Assembly (NCBI GenBank): GCA_035259145.1
Contig: DATFWQ010000273.1
Coordinates: forward strand, 1-6,686
Origin: CF-161 sp035259145
GTDB lineage: Bacteria > Chloroflexota > Dormibacteria > Dormibacterales > Dormibacteraceae
Reading direction: 5' to 3'
DNA length: 6,686 bases
Part shown: in pieces, positions 1 to 6,686 of the stretch
How the letters are laid out: each line of letters starts with the position of its first letter
Numbering within the stretch: position 1 is the stretch's first letter
The notes under the pieces: model-generated
What the model was told of the DNA's origin: nothing
What the model saw: the letters and a program-made list of their open reading frames with translations, nothing else
Database searches by the model: none
Made by a program: the position numbers and the translations under genes

Positions 1-1231
1 ATTCGCCTTCGCCTCCGACCTTCGGCACGAAGGCATGGAGACCGTGCTCGACAACGTGGCCGAGCGCGCGGGTCTTGGCGGTGTCACCCTGGCCGCTGCC
101 TATCACCACGGCCGCGACATCTTCCCGCACAATCCCGTGCGCAAGGTCCACTTTCTGGAAGGCGGCACCGTCTTCTTCCAGCCCGATGCCGCGCGGTATC
201 GCGGCCTGAAGCTGCAGCCGCGGGTCAGCCGCCTGGCGGAGGAGTCCGACGTCCTCGCAGACCTCTGCCGTAGCGCCTCCGCGCGCTCGATGCGTGTCAG
301 GGCCTGGACGGTCTTTCTGCACAACTACACGCTGGGCGAGGCCCACCCTGACTGCGCCTGCTGCAACGCATTCGGTGACCTGCACCTGACCGACCTCTGC
401 CCGGCAAACCCGGACGTGCGAGCGTACGTACGGGCGCTGAGCGGAGACATCGCGGCCCATGGGGTTTCGACGGTGGCTGCAGAGTCACTTCACTACCACG
501 GTCTGGAGCATGGCTTTCATCACGAGCGCTACTTCATCGAGCTGGGAGCGCTGGGGCGCTACCTGCTGGGACTCTGCTTCTGCGAACACTGCATGGCTGC
601 GGCCCGGCGAAGCGGTGTCGATACGGAAATCCTGCGCAACTCTGTGCGAGCCGAACTCGAGCGCCGGTTCGCGCACGATCCTGAGCCTGAGCCCACCGAG
701 CTCGTCCGCGAACGGGTCGGCGCCTTCGCCGGGGGCGAGCTGGCAGCCTACCTGGGGGCTCGGACAGCCACGGTCACATCGCTGGTCGGCGAGGCCGCCG
801 AGGCCGCTCGAGCCGAATCCGCCGGCTTCGCGTTCGTCGACCTCTCGGGCGCGGTCAAGGGCTACGCCACCGGCCGGCCAAAAGGAGACGCGTCGCCGAC
901 AGTCGGCTGGCAGTTCGGGATCGACGTGCCCGGTGTCAGCGCAGGCTGCGGCCAGGTCGAGGCGATCGGATACGCGGCCGACCCCGAACGGCTCAGATTC
1001 GACCTGACGGCCTACCGGTCGGCGATCGGGCCTGAAGGCAAGCTCTCGACGATCTTGCGGCCGATGGCTCCCGACTGCGATTCGGCCGGCAACCTGGCGG
1101 CGAAGCTGGCCGTCGCCCGCGAAGCCGGGGTGGTGGAGGCCGGCCTCTACCACTACGGCTTCATGCGCCTGGGATCGCTGGATCTGATTCGAGAGGCGCT
1201 CCAGCGGGTCACACCGACCGACGTGTCCTGA
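1..1231 (+). CDS. Uncharacterised Cys-rich, probably TIM-barrel-like protein (5' end off the window)
   Basis: I do not recognise a characterised family. The frame is open from base 2, and the residues before the first ATG (base 35) read FAFASDLRHEG, which looks like the first strand and turn of a barrel. The start is therefore probably upstream of the window. The ATG at 35 would give 398 aa but has only a weak ribosome site (GAAGG almost touching it). Numbered from that ATG, visible landmarks are AAYHHGRDIFPHNP (21-34), a Cys cluster CACC (107-110), LCPANPDVR (121-129), AAESLHYHG (148-156, Glu150 a possible acid residue) and CFCEHC (181-186). Alternating hydrophobic strands and helices, and the CPxNP and Cys-His pieces, recall (beta/alpha)-barrel glycoside-hydrolase-like or related enzymes. 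That resemblance is inference. No signal peptide or membrane segment is visible in the part present. It converges on the amidohydrolase gene with a 5-nt gap, so it belongs to a different transcript. Coding status is well supported; function is unknown. Confidence 0.78.
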   Translation, partial: FAFASDLRHEGMETVLDNVAERAGLGGVTLAAAYHHGRDIFPHNPVRKVHFLEGGTVFFQPDAARYRGLKLQPRVSRLAEESDVLADLCRSASARSMRVRAWTVFLHNYTLGEAHPDCACCNAFGDLHLTDLCPANPDVRAYVRALSGDIAAHGVSTVAAESLHYHGLEHGFHHERYFIELGALGRYLLGLCFCEHCMAAARRSGVDTEILRNSVRAELERRFAHDPEPEPTELVRERVGAFAGGELAAYLGARTATVTSLVGEAAEAARAESAGFAFVDLSGAVKGYATGRPKGDASPTVGWQFGIDVPGVSAGCGQVEAIGYAADPERLRFDLTAYRSAIGPEGKLSTILRPMAPDCDSAGNLAAKLAVAREAGVVEAGLYHYGFMRLGSLDLIREALQRVTPTDVS

Positions 1232-1242
1232 GGCGGTCAGGA
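1226..1242. repeat. Perfect inverted repeat spanning both convergent stop codons
   Basis: TCCTGA, a 5-base spacer GGCGG, then TCAGGA form a perfect 6-bp inverted repeat. The left arm contains the TGA stop of the plus-strand gene (1229-1231). The right arm contains the TGA stop of the minus-strand amidohydrolase (1237-1239 on the plus strand). Bases immediately outside (G1225 and G1243) do not pair, and no T-run follows on either strand, so it is not a classical intrinsic terminator. It could be a weak bidirectional end signal. Three of the six pairs follow simply from both genes ending in TGA, so chance is a real alternative. Confidence 0.35.
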
Positions 1243-2775
1243 GCGGCGCACGATTCTGCCCGGTAGGGCGCCGGTCGTTCTGCCACCTGCCACGACCGTC
1301 TGACCATTCACGAGGACATGCTCGATCCCTGCGGGCGCTACGCGGCCGTTCTCCCACGTGCTGCGATCGGCCAGGATGTCGGGATCGAAGACGGTGACGT
1401 CCGCAGCTTTGCCCGGCTGCAGGAGGCCGCGGTCCCGAAGCGAGAAGCGCGAGGCCGGCGCTCCTGTGACCTTGTGCACCGCCTGCTCCAGCTTCAGGGT
1501 GCCGTCGCGCACGTACTCTCCGACGATGCGGGCGAAGGTGCCAAAGCCGCGCCGGTGAGGATGGGTGCCCATGTAGATGCCGTCGGTGGAGCCGATGTAG
1601 AGCGGATGAGCGAGCGTCCGCCGGATTATCCGCTCGCCGCCGATGTCCGCCGGCCAGTGATAGACGGCGAGCGCCCGGCCGGCGTGGCCGGACAGCAGCT
1701 CGAAGAGCTCGTCGACGTCGCTCCGACCCGACTGCTCTGCCAGCCGGCCGAGGATGCGGCCCTCGAGCGACTCACCGTCTTCGACGGAGCTGAGAGTGAT
1801 GAGCCCCCGCTCGGCCAGGCGGGCGGCCGTTTCCAGGCGCAGGCGCTCGTCTGGACGCGACAGCCGGCTCATACTGGCCCGATATCCGCCGGCCTGCGCC
1901 CATTCGGGCAGCATCATCAGAAGGTGGGTGCAGGCGGCCGTGTAGGGGTACATGTCGAAGCTGACGTCGACTTCAGAAGCGATCGCCTGGCCGAGCAGCG
2001 CCGCCGCCGCGTCGTCGATCGCCAGGTGCGAGATGTGGACCTTGACGCCCGAGCGCCGTCCGATCTCGAAGCTCTCGCCACAGCCCTGCGCCAGCCGGCT
2101 CCAGTAGCCCCGCTGGTGCGGCGCGTAAACCCCGCCGGCTTCGGCCACCACCTTGCAGAGCTCGACCAGCTCCTCGGTCGGCGAGAGAGCACCTGGCTGG
2201 TACTCGAGCCCACCTGCCATTCCCACGGCGCCCGCCGCGAGCCACTGCCCCAGTGCCTTTCTCATGGTCTCGAGCTGCTCGTGGGATGGCTGGCCTGGTC
2301 CCCAACCCATGGCCGCCACTCTGATCGCGACATGAGGCGCCTGCGGCACCAGGTTGTTGGGGATGCGCCCGCTGAAGATCGAAAGGTACTCATCCGCGGT
2401 GGTCCAGTCCCAGCCGATGTGTGGATCGCCGTAGAAGACCTGCAGGTATTCCTTCACCTCATGCAGGCGGGCCGGCGACAGCGGCGCCCAGCCGAAGCCG
2501 TCCGGGGACATGAGCTCGGTGGTGACGCCGTCCAGCACGCCGGCGAACTGGTCCTGGCCACCGAGACGCGCAATCTCGGAGTGGACGTGCACGTCGATGA
2601 AGCCGGGAGCCACCGCCAGGCCCTCGGCTTCGATGACCTGCCCTGCCTGCGCAGCGCCAAGACGATCGACCGCTGCTACCAGCCCGTCCTTGATCCCGAC
2701 ATCGACAACCGCCGGCGGCTCACCGGTGCCATCCACGACCCTCCCGCCGCGGATCACGACGTCGAACTCGGCTAT
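1237..2775 (-). CDS. N-acyl-D-amino-acid deacylase-like amidohydrolase
   Basis: This is a 512-aa member of the amidohydrolase superfamily, D-aminoacylase/N-acyl-D-amino-acid deacylase type: metal-dependent cytosolic enzymes that hydrolyse N-acyl amide bonds. Numbering from the proposed ATA start, the N-terminal strand is FDVVIRGGRVVDGTG (4-18). Metal-site HVH is in GFIDVHVHSE (His63, His65), followed by DGVTTELMSPDGF (82-94), LEYQPGALSPTEEL (190-203), APHQR (His220), VHISHL (His250) and STDGIYMGTHPHRRGFGTF (396-414, Asp398). The C-terminal LLQPGKAADVTVFDP (451-465) is the usual small beta-domain return. Family members normally have NCGF where this protein has PDGF, so the metal-site Cys is Asp92. 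Length is normal for the family. The start is unusual: no ATG lies near the conserved N-terminus. ATA at 2775 has GAGGAG 8 nt upstream and overlaps the SDR stop as ATAG. The alternative GTG at 2757 (506 aa) cuts into the first strand and has no good ribosome site. The gene is last in the operon. True substrate unknown; dihydroorotase-like or other imidase/amidase activity is also possible. Confidence 0.88.
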   Translation of the reverse strand: MAEFDVVIRGGRVVDGTGEPPAVVDVGIKDGLVAAVDRLGAAQAGQVIEAEGLAVAPGFIDVHVHSEIARLGGQDQFAGVLDGVTTELMSPDGFGWAPLSPARLHEVKEYLQVFYGDPHIGWDWTTADEYLSIFSGRIPNNLVPQAPHVAIRVAAMGWGPGQPSHEQLETMRKALGQWLAAGAVGMAGGLEYQPGALSPTEELVELCKVVAEAGGVYAPHQRGYWSRLAQGCGESFEIGRRSGVKVHISHLAIDDAAAALLGQAIASEVDVSFDMYPYTAACTHLLMMLPEWAQAGGYRASMSRLSRPDERLRLETAARLAERGLITLSSVEDGESLEGRILGRLAEQSGRSDVDELFELLSGHAGRALAVYHWPADIGGERIIRRTLAHPLYIGSTDGIYMGTHPHRRGFGTFARIVGEYVRDGTLKLEQAVHKVTGAPASRFSLRDRGLLQPGKAADVTVFDPDILADRSTWENGRVAPAGIEHVLVNGQTVVAGGRTTGALPGRIVRRS

Positions 2776-3566
2776 GCCTGCAGCTCCTCGCCCGCCGCCT
2801 CCGCGAGCAGCTCGCGGGTCATGCCGTAGTTGCCGGCGAGCAGGCCACCGTCGACGCAGAGCACGGTGCCCGTGATCCAGGCCGCCTCGTCTGAGGCCAG
2901 GAACATGGCGGCGTTGGCGATGTCCTCCGGCTCTCCGACGCGGCCCAGCGGATACCACTTCACCAGCCGCTGAAAGACGGCAGGGTCGCGGTCGACTCGC
3001 TCCTGCCAGATAGGTGTCCGGATCGTCCCCGGCGCGATCGCGTTGCAGCGCACACCGTGACGCCCGTAGCGGACGGCGATGCCCTGGGTCAGGTTGATCA
3101 CGCCCGCTTTGGCTGCGCTGTAGGCCTCGTTCCCCAGCGCGGACAGCCCGTTGACTGAAGCGATGTTCACGATCACACCCCCTCCCCGCTCGATCATCGA
3201 GGGCAGCACCGCCTTCGAGCACAGAAAGACGCTCTTCAAGACCACGTCCACGTCGCGCTCCCATACCGCCTCGTCAATCTTCAGCACGTCGTCGCCGTCG
3301 GCGATGGCCGCGTTGTTGACCAGCACGTCCACCGGTCCCAGGCGTGAGTCGATACTCGCCAGCATCGACTGCACATCGGCGCCGGAGCTCACGTCTGCGG
3401 TGACGGCGACAGCACCCGGGATCTCCGATGCCACCTCCTCGGCTCGATCTCTGTGCCAGTCGACGACCGCGACCCCGGCGCCTTCCGCGGCAAATCGCCG
3501 GGCCATCACCCGGCCGATTCCCGACCCCGAGCCAGTGATGACAACCACCCTCCCAGGGAATCGCAT
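2772..3566 (-). CDS. Short-chain dehydrogenase/reductase (classical SDR, probably NAD-dependent)
   Basis: This 264-aa protein has the size and motif order of a classical SDR, soluble enzymes that oxidise alcohols or reduce carbonyls with NAD(P). Visible motifs are the cofactor loop TGSGSGIG (11-18), Asp36 at the end of the second strand (VVDWH), which usually means NAD(H) preference, DV at 58-59, NNAA (84-87), catalytic Ser137 (NIASVNG), the YSAAK motif with Tyr149 and Lys153, and APGTIRTPIW (178-187). The C-terminal ITGTVLCVDGG (231-241) is the usual conserved end. One oddity: the helix position normally occupied by the tetrad Asn (VNLxG) reads VVLKS, with Val109. The ATG at 3566 begins exactly at the conserved N-terminus; only a weak AGG precedes it. 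It sits 34 nt after the RraA-like gene and its TAG overlaps the next start. Substrate cannot be told from sequence; a hydroxy acid or alcohol intermediate of the same pathway is likely by context. Confidence 0.92.
   Translation of the reverse strand: MRFPGRVVVITGSGSGIGRVMARRFAAEGAGVAVVDWHRDRAEEVASEIPGAVAVTADVSSGADVQSMLASIDSRLGPVDVLVNNAAIADGDDVLKIDEAVWERDVDVVLKSVFLCSKAVLPSMIERGGGVIVNIASVNGLSALGNEAYSAAKAGVINLTQGIAVRYGRHGVRCNAIAPGTIRTPIWQERVDRDPAVFQRLVKWYPLGRVGEPEDIANAAMFLASDEAAWITGTVLCVDGGLLAGNYGMTRELLAEAAGEELQA
2784..2789 (-). promoter_or_regulatory. Shine-Dalgarno site for the amidohydrolase gene
   Basis: On the minus strand GAGGAG lies inside the last codons of the SDR gene, 8 nt before the ATA at 2775 and 26 nt before the in-frame GTG at 2757. 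The spacing is ideal for the ATA and far too long for the GTG. It is the main evidence that translation begins at a non-canonical codon and is coupled to termination of the SDR. Confidence 0.6.
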
Positions 3567-3600
3567 CAGGCCTGGACGATGGTCTCGCTCAGGGTCCGGC

Positions 3601-4274
3601 TCACAGGATCCCGTGCTCGTCGAAGACCTTCCGAATGCTGGCGCCCTGACGCAGGACGTCGCGGATGGTCGTCTCGCTCGCCACCTTCTCGAGGGCCTGG
3701 CCAACCACCTCGTCCTCCAGCGAGGCCGGCACCACGACCACGCCGTCCTGGTCGGCGAGGACCAGGTCGCCGTCTGCCACCGCCACGCCGCCCGCCAGGA
3801 TGGGCTGCCGGATGGCGATCACTTCGAGCCGGCCCTTGGAGTCGGCCGGGGTCACGCCGGTTGCAAAGACGGGAAACCTCATGTCCTCGATTCCCCACGA
3901 GTCGCGGCTAAGCCCGTCCACGACGGCGCCGCGGCCGCCGCGTGCGCGGGTGTGCGTGCTCAGAAGCTCTCCCCAGAGCGCCGCCTTGAGCTCGCCCTGC
4001 ACGGCGGCCACGACCACCTCGCCCGGACGGATACCGTCGAGAAGGTCCATGAGGAGCCTGTACGGCTGCTCTGGAAGCTCCGAAACCGCAACCGCGAGCA
4101 TGGTCGCCGCTCTGCCGGCCACCTTCGCCCCCGGATAAAGCGGCCGCACCTCGGGTCTCATCACCTGGTGCCTGTGACCTGCCTCATCCAGGATGTCGGA
4201 GAGAACCGACGAGTAGAGGCTGCCAGCGATCCGGTCGAGGTACTCCGCCGAGTACCTCTCAGCCGTGGGCGTGC

Positions 4275-4278
<4 letters not shown>
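3601..4278 (-). CDS. RraA-family protein, HMG/CHA aldolase-like
   Basis: This 225-aa protein belongs to the RraA-like family. Members include 4-hydroxy-4-methyl-2-oxoglutarate / 4-carboxy-4-hydroxy-2-oxoadipate aldolases (divalent-metal-dependent, releasing pyruvate), proteins misnamed as demethylmenaquinone methyltransferases, and the RNase E inhibitor RraA. Visible signatures are LYSSVLSDILDEAG (21-34), the GELKAALWGELLS block (95-107), GGRGAVVDGLSRD (114-126), where Arg125-Asp126 are the substrate/metal pair of the aldolases, and ADGDLVLADQDGVVVVP (168-184). The acidic residue often found three positions after that RD pair is Gly129 here, so aldolase activity is not assured. The GTG start at 4278 overlaps the preceding TGA as GTGA, which supports translational coupling; GGTGG 4 nt upstream is a weak ribosome site. 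The open frame continues upstream to 4866 only as a shadow of the deacetylase gene. In this catabolic context a C-C lyase role is likelier than RNA-degradosome control. Confidence 0.86.
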
Positions 4279-5387
<1,109 letters not shown>

Positions 5388-5388
5388 C

Positions 5389-6465
5389 TCACTCACCTCC
5401 CACCGTGGGATCGGCCTCGGCCTGCACAGCAGGCTCTGGCTCCGGACCCAGGTACCGGTCGTAAATCCGCCGCAGCGTGGGCCAGAGGCCCTGCGGTGCG
5501 AACACGGCGATCAGCGCCACTATCAGGCCTTCTGCCAGAGCACGGAAATCTCCTATGCCCACCAACGCCTGGTCGAGACCGATGACGATGCCGGCTCCGA
5601 TGATGGGCCCCATGAAGGTGCCCCAGCCTCCGATCACGATCATCGCCAGGAGGTCGATGAGGCGCGACAGGTCGAACACCGACGTAGAGATGCCCGTGCT
5701 GTAGTGCGTCATGTAGCCGCCGGCCAGCCCGGTGAAAAAGGCGCTGATTGCGAACAGCACGAGGCGCACCCGGAACTGGTCGATGCCTCGGCTGACCGCG
5801 TACGTCTCGGAATCCCGCAGCGCGGTCACGGCCACACCCAGGGGCGAATGTATGACGCGCCAGATGACGAAGGTGGCGACCGCGAAGATCAGCATCGCGA
5901 TGTAGTAGAGGTAGATGAGCCTCTGGTCGATGCCGACGTTCCCCAGAGGGAACCCGGGCACGATCGTGAGGCCGTAGCCACCACCACTGATGAAGCGCGG
6001 CCCGGTGATGGCGAACACGCGCGTGAGCTCGTGAAAGGCCAGCGTCAGGAGCACCACGTATGTGCCCCGGAGGCGGAGGGTGGGTAGGCCTATGAGCAGG
6101 GCCGCTCCGGTTGCCAGGATTGGGGCAAACAGAATTGACGCGAAGGGGTTCCAGCCAAGGCTGTGCGCCAGCACCCCGGTCGTCCAACCTCCGACGGCGA
6201 ACAGCGCGACCTGCGCAAACGAATAGATGCCGCCGTAACCCATGATGAGGTTCCACGACTGGGCGACCACCGCCTGCATGAAGAAGAGGATCAGCAGCAC
6301 GACCAGGAAGTTGCCGATCTCCAGCCTGACCAGCAGCCAGGGCAGAACCAGCCCGAGCAGCAGCACGCCACTGACGGTTCCCAACGATGCCCGGCGCCAG
6401 GGTGCAGCGCCTCTGTCAGCTTCAGGGCGTGCCGGTGCGGAGCGCACCGCCGCCGGGACACTCAC
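5389..6465 (-). CDS. livM: Branched-chain amino acid-type (HAAT) ABC transporter permease, LivM family
   Basis: A 358-aa polytopic inner-membrane protein of the LivM family, pairing with LivH to form the channel of a hydrophobic/branched-chain amino acid-type importer; relatives also carry amides, urea and aromatic or carboxylate compounds. A polar, basic N-terminus (1-30) precedes hydrophobic segments at about 31-48, 52-73, 80-101, 108-129, 133-152, 183-204, 235-255, 270-296 and 309-324. Family marks are GYGGIYSFAQVALFAVGGW (76-94), LRLRGTYVVLLTLAFHEL (130-147), GGGYGLTIVPG (161-171), the cytoplasmic coupling loop SPLGVAVTALRDSE (207-220), and VIGGWGTFMGPIIGA (277-291). A soluble acidic tail (339-358, rich in Glu, Pro and Ala) follows the last segment. 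GTG at 6465 overlaps the livH stop as GTGA, and GAGGTGA lies 7 nt upstream. The gene directly downstream is an enzyme, not the ATPase livG, so the ATPases should lie upstream or elsewhere. Substrate cannot be read from the permease. Confidence 0.94.
   Translation of the reverse strand: MSVPAAVRSAPARPEADRGAAPWRRASLGTVSGVLLLGLVLPWLLVRLEIGNFLVVLLILFFMQAVVAQSWNLIMGYGGIYSFAQVALFAVGGWTTGVLAHSLGWNPFASILFAPILATGAALLIGLPTLRLRGTYVVLLTLAFHELTRVFAITGPRFISGGGYGLTIVPGFPLGNVGIDQRLIYLYYIAMLIFAVATFVIWRVIHSPLGVAVTALRDSETYAVSRGIDQFRVRLVLFAISAFFTGLAGGYMTHYSTGISTSVFDLSRLIDLLAMIVIGGWGTFMGPIIGAGIVIGLDQALVGIGDFRALAEGLIVALIAVFAPQGLWPTLRRIYDRYLGPEPEPAVQAEADPTVGGE
5396..5400 (-). promoter_or_regulatory. Shine-Dalgarno site for the deacetylase gene
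   Basis: GGAGG on the minus strand lies within the last livM codons, 8 nt before the ATG at 5387. It decides between that ATG and the in-frame GTG at 5396, which overlaps the site itself. Its position inside livM implies coupled translation. Confidence 0.75.
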
Positions 6466-6686
6466 AGCCTTCTCACCTCACCGATGCCGAACAGTCCGTT
6501 GGGCCGCACGATCAGCATCAGGATGATGAGGAGGAAGACTCCTGGCAGCGCCCATGCCACGCCCAGGTACACCTCGACGAACGACTCGAAGATGCCCAGC
6601 ACGAAGCCCGCAACCAGCGCGCCACGAACACTTCCCAGTCCGCCGAAGATGGTCACGATCAGCGCCTGGATCATCGGATTGAAGCC
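6462..6686 (-). CDS. livH: HAAT-type ABC transporter permease, LivH family (C-terminal part only)
   Basis: Only the last 74 residues are in the window; the frame runs open off the right edge, reading GFNPMIQALIVTIFGG at its start. The stretch GGLGSVRGALVAGFVLGIFE is the conserved C-terminal block of LivH-type permeases (usual form GGxGSxxGAxxGGxxxGxxE). It is followed by a last hydrophobic segment (about 30 residues before the end) and the typical VRPNGLFG ending with a short basic tail EVRRL. The protein sits in the inner membrane and pairs with LivM, encoded immediately downstream with a 4-nt GTGA overlap. An internal ATG at 6674 is not a plausible start because the conserved block begins before it and family members are near 290 aa. 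Confidence 0.92.
   Translation of the reverse strand, partial: GFNPMIQALIVTIFGGLGSVRGALVAGFVLGIFESFVEVYLGVAWALPGVFLLIILMLIVRPNGLFGIGEVRRL
6473..6479 (-). promoter_or_regulatory. Shine-Dalgarno site for livM
   Basis: GAGGTGA on the minus strand, inside the last livH codons, matches the anti-Shine-Dalgarno end of 16S rRNA over seven bases. It is 7 nt before the GTG at 6465, which supports that GTG as the livM start. Confidence 0.7.

Noticed and set aside
485..1357. Minus-strand open frame (290 codons) opposite the first gene
   Set aside because: It overlaps the end of the amidohydrolase gene in another frame and is antisense to the Cys-rich protein; no motif is visible.
1318..2829. Long plus-strand open frame (503 codons) opposite the amidohydrolase gene
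   Set aside because: It lies antisense to a gene with strong family motifs. Its translation is Arg/Ala/Asp-rich without recognisable domains, as expected from the complementary strand of GC-rich coding DNA.
2776..3264. N-terminal extension of the amidohydrolase frame up to 3264
   Set aside because: The upstream part is an out-of-frame reading of the SDR gene, Arg-rich and unlike any amidohydrolase N-terminus. The conserved family start is at FDVVIRGG.
3567..3704. SDR start at 3704 rather than 3566
   Set aside because: The extra 46 residues are Arg/Ser-rich, overlap the RraA-like gene out of frame, and precede the normal SDR N-terminal strand, which begins at the ATG at 3566.

Overview
This is a GC-rich, gene-dense bacterial window with very short or overlapping gene junctions. 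Start codons are ATG and GTG, with one probable ATA, and several purine-rich Shine-Dalgarno sites are visible. The composition and protein types fit a free-living high-GC bacterium of the actinobacterial, Chloroflexota-like or proteobacterial soil kind. The sequence alone does not fix the phylum. There is no mobile element, CRISPR array, tRNA or rRNA, and no gene-free stretch longer than a few tens of bases.

Layout. Positions 1-1231 (plus strand) hold most of a gene for a protein I cannot assign. It is probably a (beta/alpha)-barrel with conspicuous Cys clusters, and its true start probably lies left of the window. It converges tail-to-tail, with a 5-base gap, on a minus-strand array that fills the rest of the window. 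In transcription order (right to left) the array is: the end of a livH-type permease (6462-6686, partial); a livM-type permease (5389-6465); a class II histone-deacetylase/acetylpolyamine-amidohydrolase-like Zn hydrolase (4275-5387); an RraA/HMG-aldolase-like protein (3601-4278); a short-chain dehydrogenase/reductase (2772-3566); and an N-acyl-D-amino-acid deacylase-like amidohydrolase (1237-2775). Four of the five junctions overlap or are 1 nt apart, and the fifth is a 34-nt gap, so this is very probably one operon. Its promoter, solute-binding protein and ATPases would lie beyond the right edge.

How the genes may work together (inference). The Liv-type permease pair suggests uptake of a small amino-acid-like or carboxylate/amide solute. 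Two unrelated metal-dependent amide hydrolases could remove acyl groups or cleave amide bonds. The SDR could oxidise a hydroxyl or reduce a carbonyl. The RraA-like protein could perform a retro-aldol or decarboxylation step giving pyruvate-type products. Together this reads as a catabolic operon for an N-acylated compound of unknown identity.

The main points for a second look are: this enzyme combination; a probable ATA start for the amidohydrolase in an ATAG stop/start overlap; family-atypical residues in the amidohydrolase (Asp for the metal-site Cys), the SDR (Val for the tetrad Asn) and the RraA-like protein (Gly for a usual acidic residue); and a small perfect inverted repeat spanning the two convergent stop codons.
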